This document shows, piece after piece, positions 63,370 through 64,000 of a DNA stretch of 64,000 nucleotides; the first letter of the stretch is position 1; every line of letters starts with the position of its first letter. This DNA comes from Hydrogenovibrio marinus. Its GTDB lineage: Bacteria > Pseudomonadota > Gammaproteobacteria > Thiomicrospirales > Thiomicrospiraceae. The position numbers and the translations under genes are program-made. The stretch lies in contig NZ_AP020335.1 of NCBI RefSeq assembly GCF_013340845.1, forward strand, positions 248,001 through 312,000, in the 5' to 3' direction. The notes under the pieces were generated by a model that did not search any database, had not been told where the DNA came from, and saw only the letters and a list, made by a program, of their open reading frames with translations.

Positions 63370-63951
63370 GTGAGCACAATCGACGAACTTAAAAAAGACA
63401 TTCAGTTTCAAGCGGAACTTAAAGGGCATGGTTTGACCTTTAACTCAACTTGGGGCATTTTTTCGCCACGAGAAATCGATTCGGGTACCGACTTGTTGTT
63501 GAGACACCTGGATATTCAGCCGGACGAAGTGGCGTTGGATATCGGTTGTGGTTACGGACCAATTGGCCTGACCATCGCAGCTTGTGCGCCGCAAGGCGAA
63601 GTGCACATGGTCGATAAGGATTTCGTTGCGGTGGATTATGCCAATAAGAACGCGCAGCAAAATGGTCTGAGTCACGCAAAGGCATATTTATCGAATGGAT
63701 TAAGTGCCGTGCCGAAAGATAAGGTTTTCACCACCGTAGTGTCCAATATTCCGGCAAAAGTCGGTAAGGAAATGCTATCGATTATTCTGCATGATGTGCA
63801 TCAGCAGTTAGCGCCGGGCGGTCAGTTCGTGGTGGTGACCATTAATGGACTGAGACAATACATGAAGCGTAACTTCATGGAAGTATTCGGCAACTATGAC
63901 AAGGTCAAACAAGGCAAAGACTACACTATTTCCCGTTGCGTTAAATCTTAA
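63370..63951 (+). CDS. RsmC-like class I SAM-dependent methyltransferase
   Basis: 193 residues from a GTG start. MTS domain with motif I ALDIGCGYGPIGLTIA and VHMVDKDFVAVDYANKNA. The catalytic NPPF/NPPY position reads VSNIPAKVGKE, seen in small RsmC-like proteins. Single-domain, half the length of RsmC. The substrate (rRNA or other) is not known. A TATAAT-like sequence 150 bases upstream may be its promoter. Its stop is four bases from that of a leftward gene at the window edge. Confidence 0.85.
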   Translation: MSTIDELKKDIQFQAELKGHGLTFNSTWGIFSPREIDSGTDLLLRHLDIQPDEVALDIGCGYGPIGLTIAACAPQGEVHMVDKDFVAVDYANKNAQQNGLSHAKAYLSNGLSAVPKDKVFTTVVSNIPAKVGKEMLSIILHDVHQQLAPGGQFVVVTINGLRQYMKRNFMEVFGNYDKVKQGKDYTISRCVKS

Positions 63952-63955
63952 TCGC

Positions 63956-64000
63956 TTATAACCAACCTTTGCGCTTGAAATAAAAGTAAGGCGCAAAGCC
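63956..64000 (-). CDS. 3' end of a leftward gene, possibly CorA-like
   Basis: The minus strand reads GFAPYFYFKRKGWL then TAA, and the frame is open to the window edge. An aromatic-basic ending of this kind is common after the last membrane helix of CorA-type metal transporters, but 14 residues cannot establish the family. Confidence 0.4.
   Translation of the reverse strand, partial: GFAPYFYFKRKGWL

Noticed and set aside
1-64000. tRNA, rRNA, CRISPR, insertion sequence or prophage
   Set aside because: None found by eye: no CCA-ended cloverleaf, spaced direct repeats, transposase or phage structural gene; a covariance-model scan would be needed to exclude small RNAs.

Overview
The window looks like chromosomal DNA of a sulfur-oxidising gammaproteobacterium, most plausibly of the Thiomicrospira / Hydrogenovibrio / Thiomicrorhabdus group. 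That is inference from moderate GC, dense packing, the gammaproteobacterial order dprA-def-fmt-rsmB-DUF4390-ntrYX-trkAH, sulfur-related genes (diheme-cytochrome fragment, PmpAB-like transporter, rhodanese, TauE/SafE permeases) and several c-di-GMP proteins; no search was run. I see no rRNA, tRNA, CRISPR array, prophage or insertion sequence.

Layout: 1-260 is the 3' end of a c-type cytochrome. 319-9529 carries typA, a pmpAB-like pair with a periplasmic rhodanese, a diguanylate cyclase and metH, all leftward. 9766-16805 is mixed: AEC permease, YqcI/YcgG-like protein, trmA, TauE/SafE permease, a predicted outer-membrane protein, a DUF3616-like exported protein and a MOSC protein. 16850-23998 is an iron/heme block: ferritin, HugZ-like protein, TonB receptor, hmuS, hmuT, hmuU, hmuV, with a promoter and a strong Fur box between hugZ and the receptor. 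24075-27519 holds ttcA, a lipid A acyltransferase, an EamA permease and a methyltransferase. 27523-37521 is a long leftward run: trkH, trkA, ntrX, ntrY, DUF4390, rsmB, fmt, def; dprA diverges. 38757-50437 holds a receiver-ATPase fusion, topA, two diguanylate cyclases, argS, a SPOR protein, ubiK, comM and a UrmA-like permease. 50549-59712 is a Lap-type module (ompA, lapG, lapD, lapB, lapC, luxR-type regulator, tolC) without its adhesin. 59885-63951 holds an iron-type alcohol dehydrogenase, rep helicase and a methyltransferase, and the last 45 bases end a leftward gene.

The most unusual signal is a dispersed 19-base sequence, consensus AAAATCTGCCAGGTTGGGG. I find ten copies by eye, in both orientations, with an invariant CCAGGTTGGG core. 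Five are inside genes (the DUF3616-like gene, fmt, dprA, argS, the alcohol dehydrogenase) in different reading frames; five are intergenic, two of them forming an inverted pair between convergent genes that can fold as a terminator. This resembles the distribution of DNA uptake sequences in Neisseria and Pasteurellaceae, and the window also encodes the transformation proteins DprA and ComM. An uptake signal is my leading hypothesis; a REP/MITE-type repeat or a protein-binding site are alternatives.

Working together, the heme block would import heme (receptor, HmuTUV), handle or degrade it (HmuS, HugZ) and store iron (ferritin) under Fur control. The Lap module would keep or release a large surface adhesin according to c-di-GMP, which several cyclases in the window could supply.
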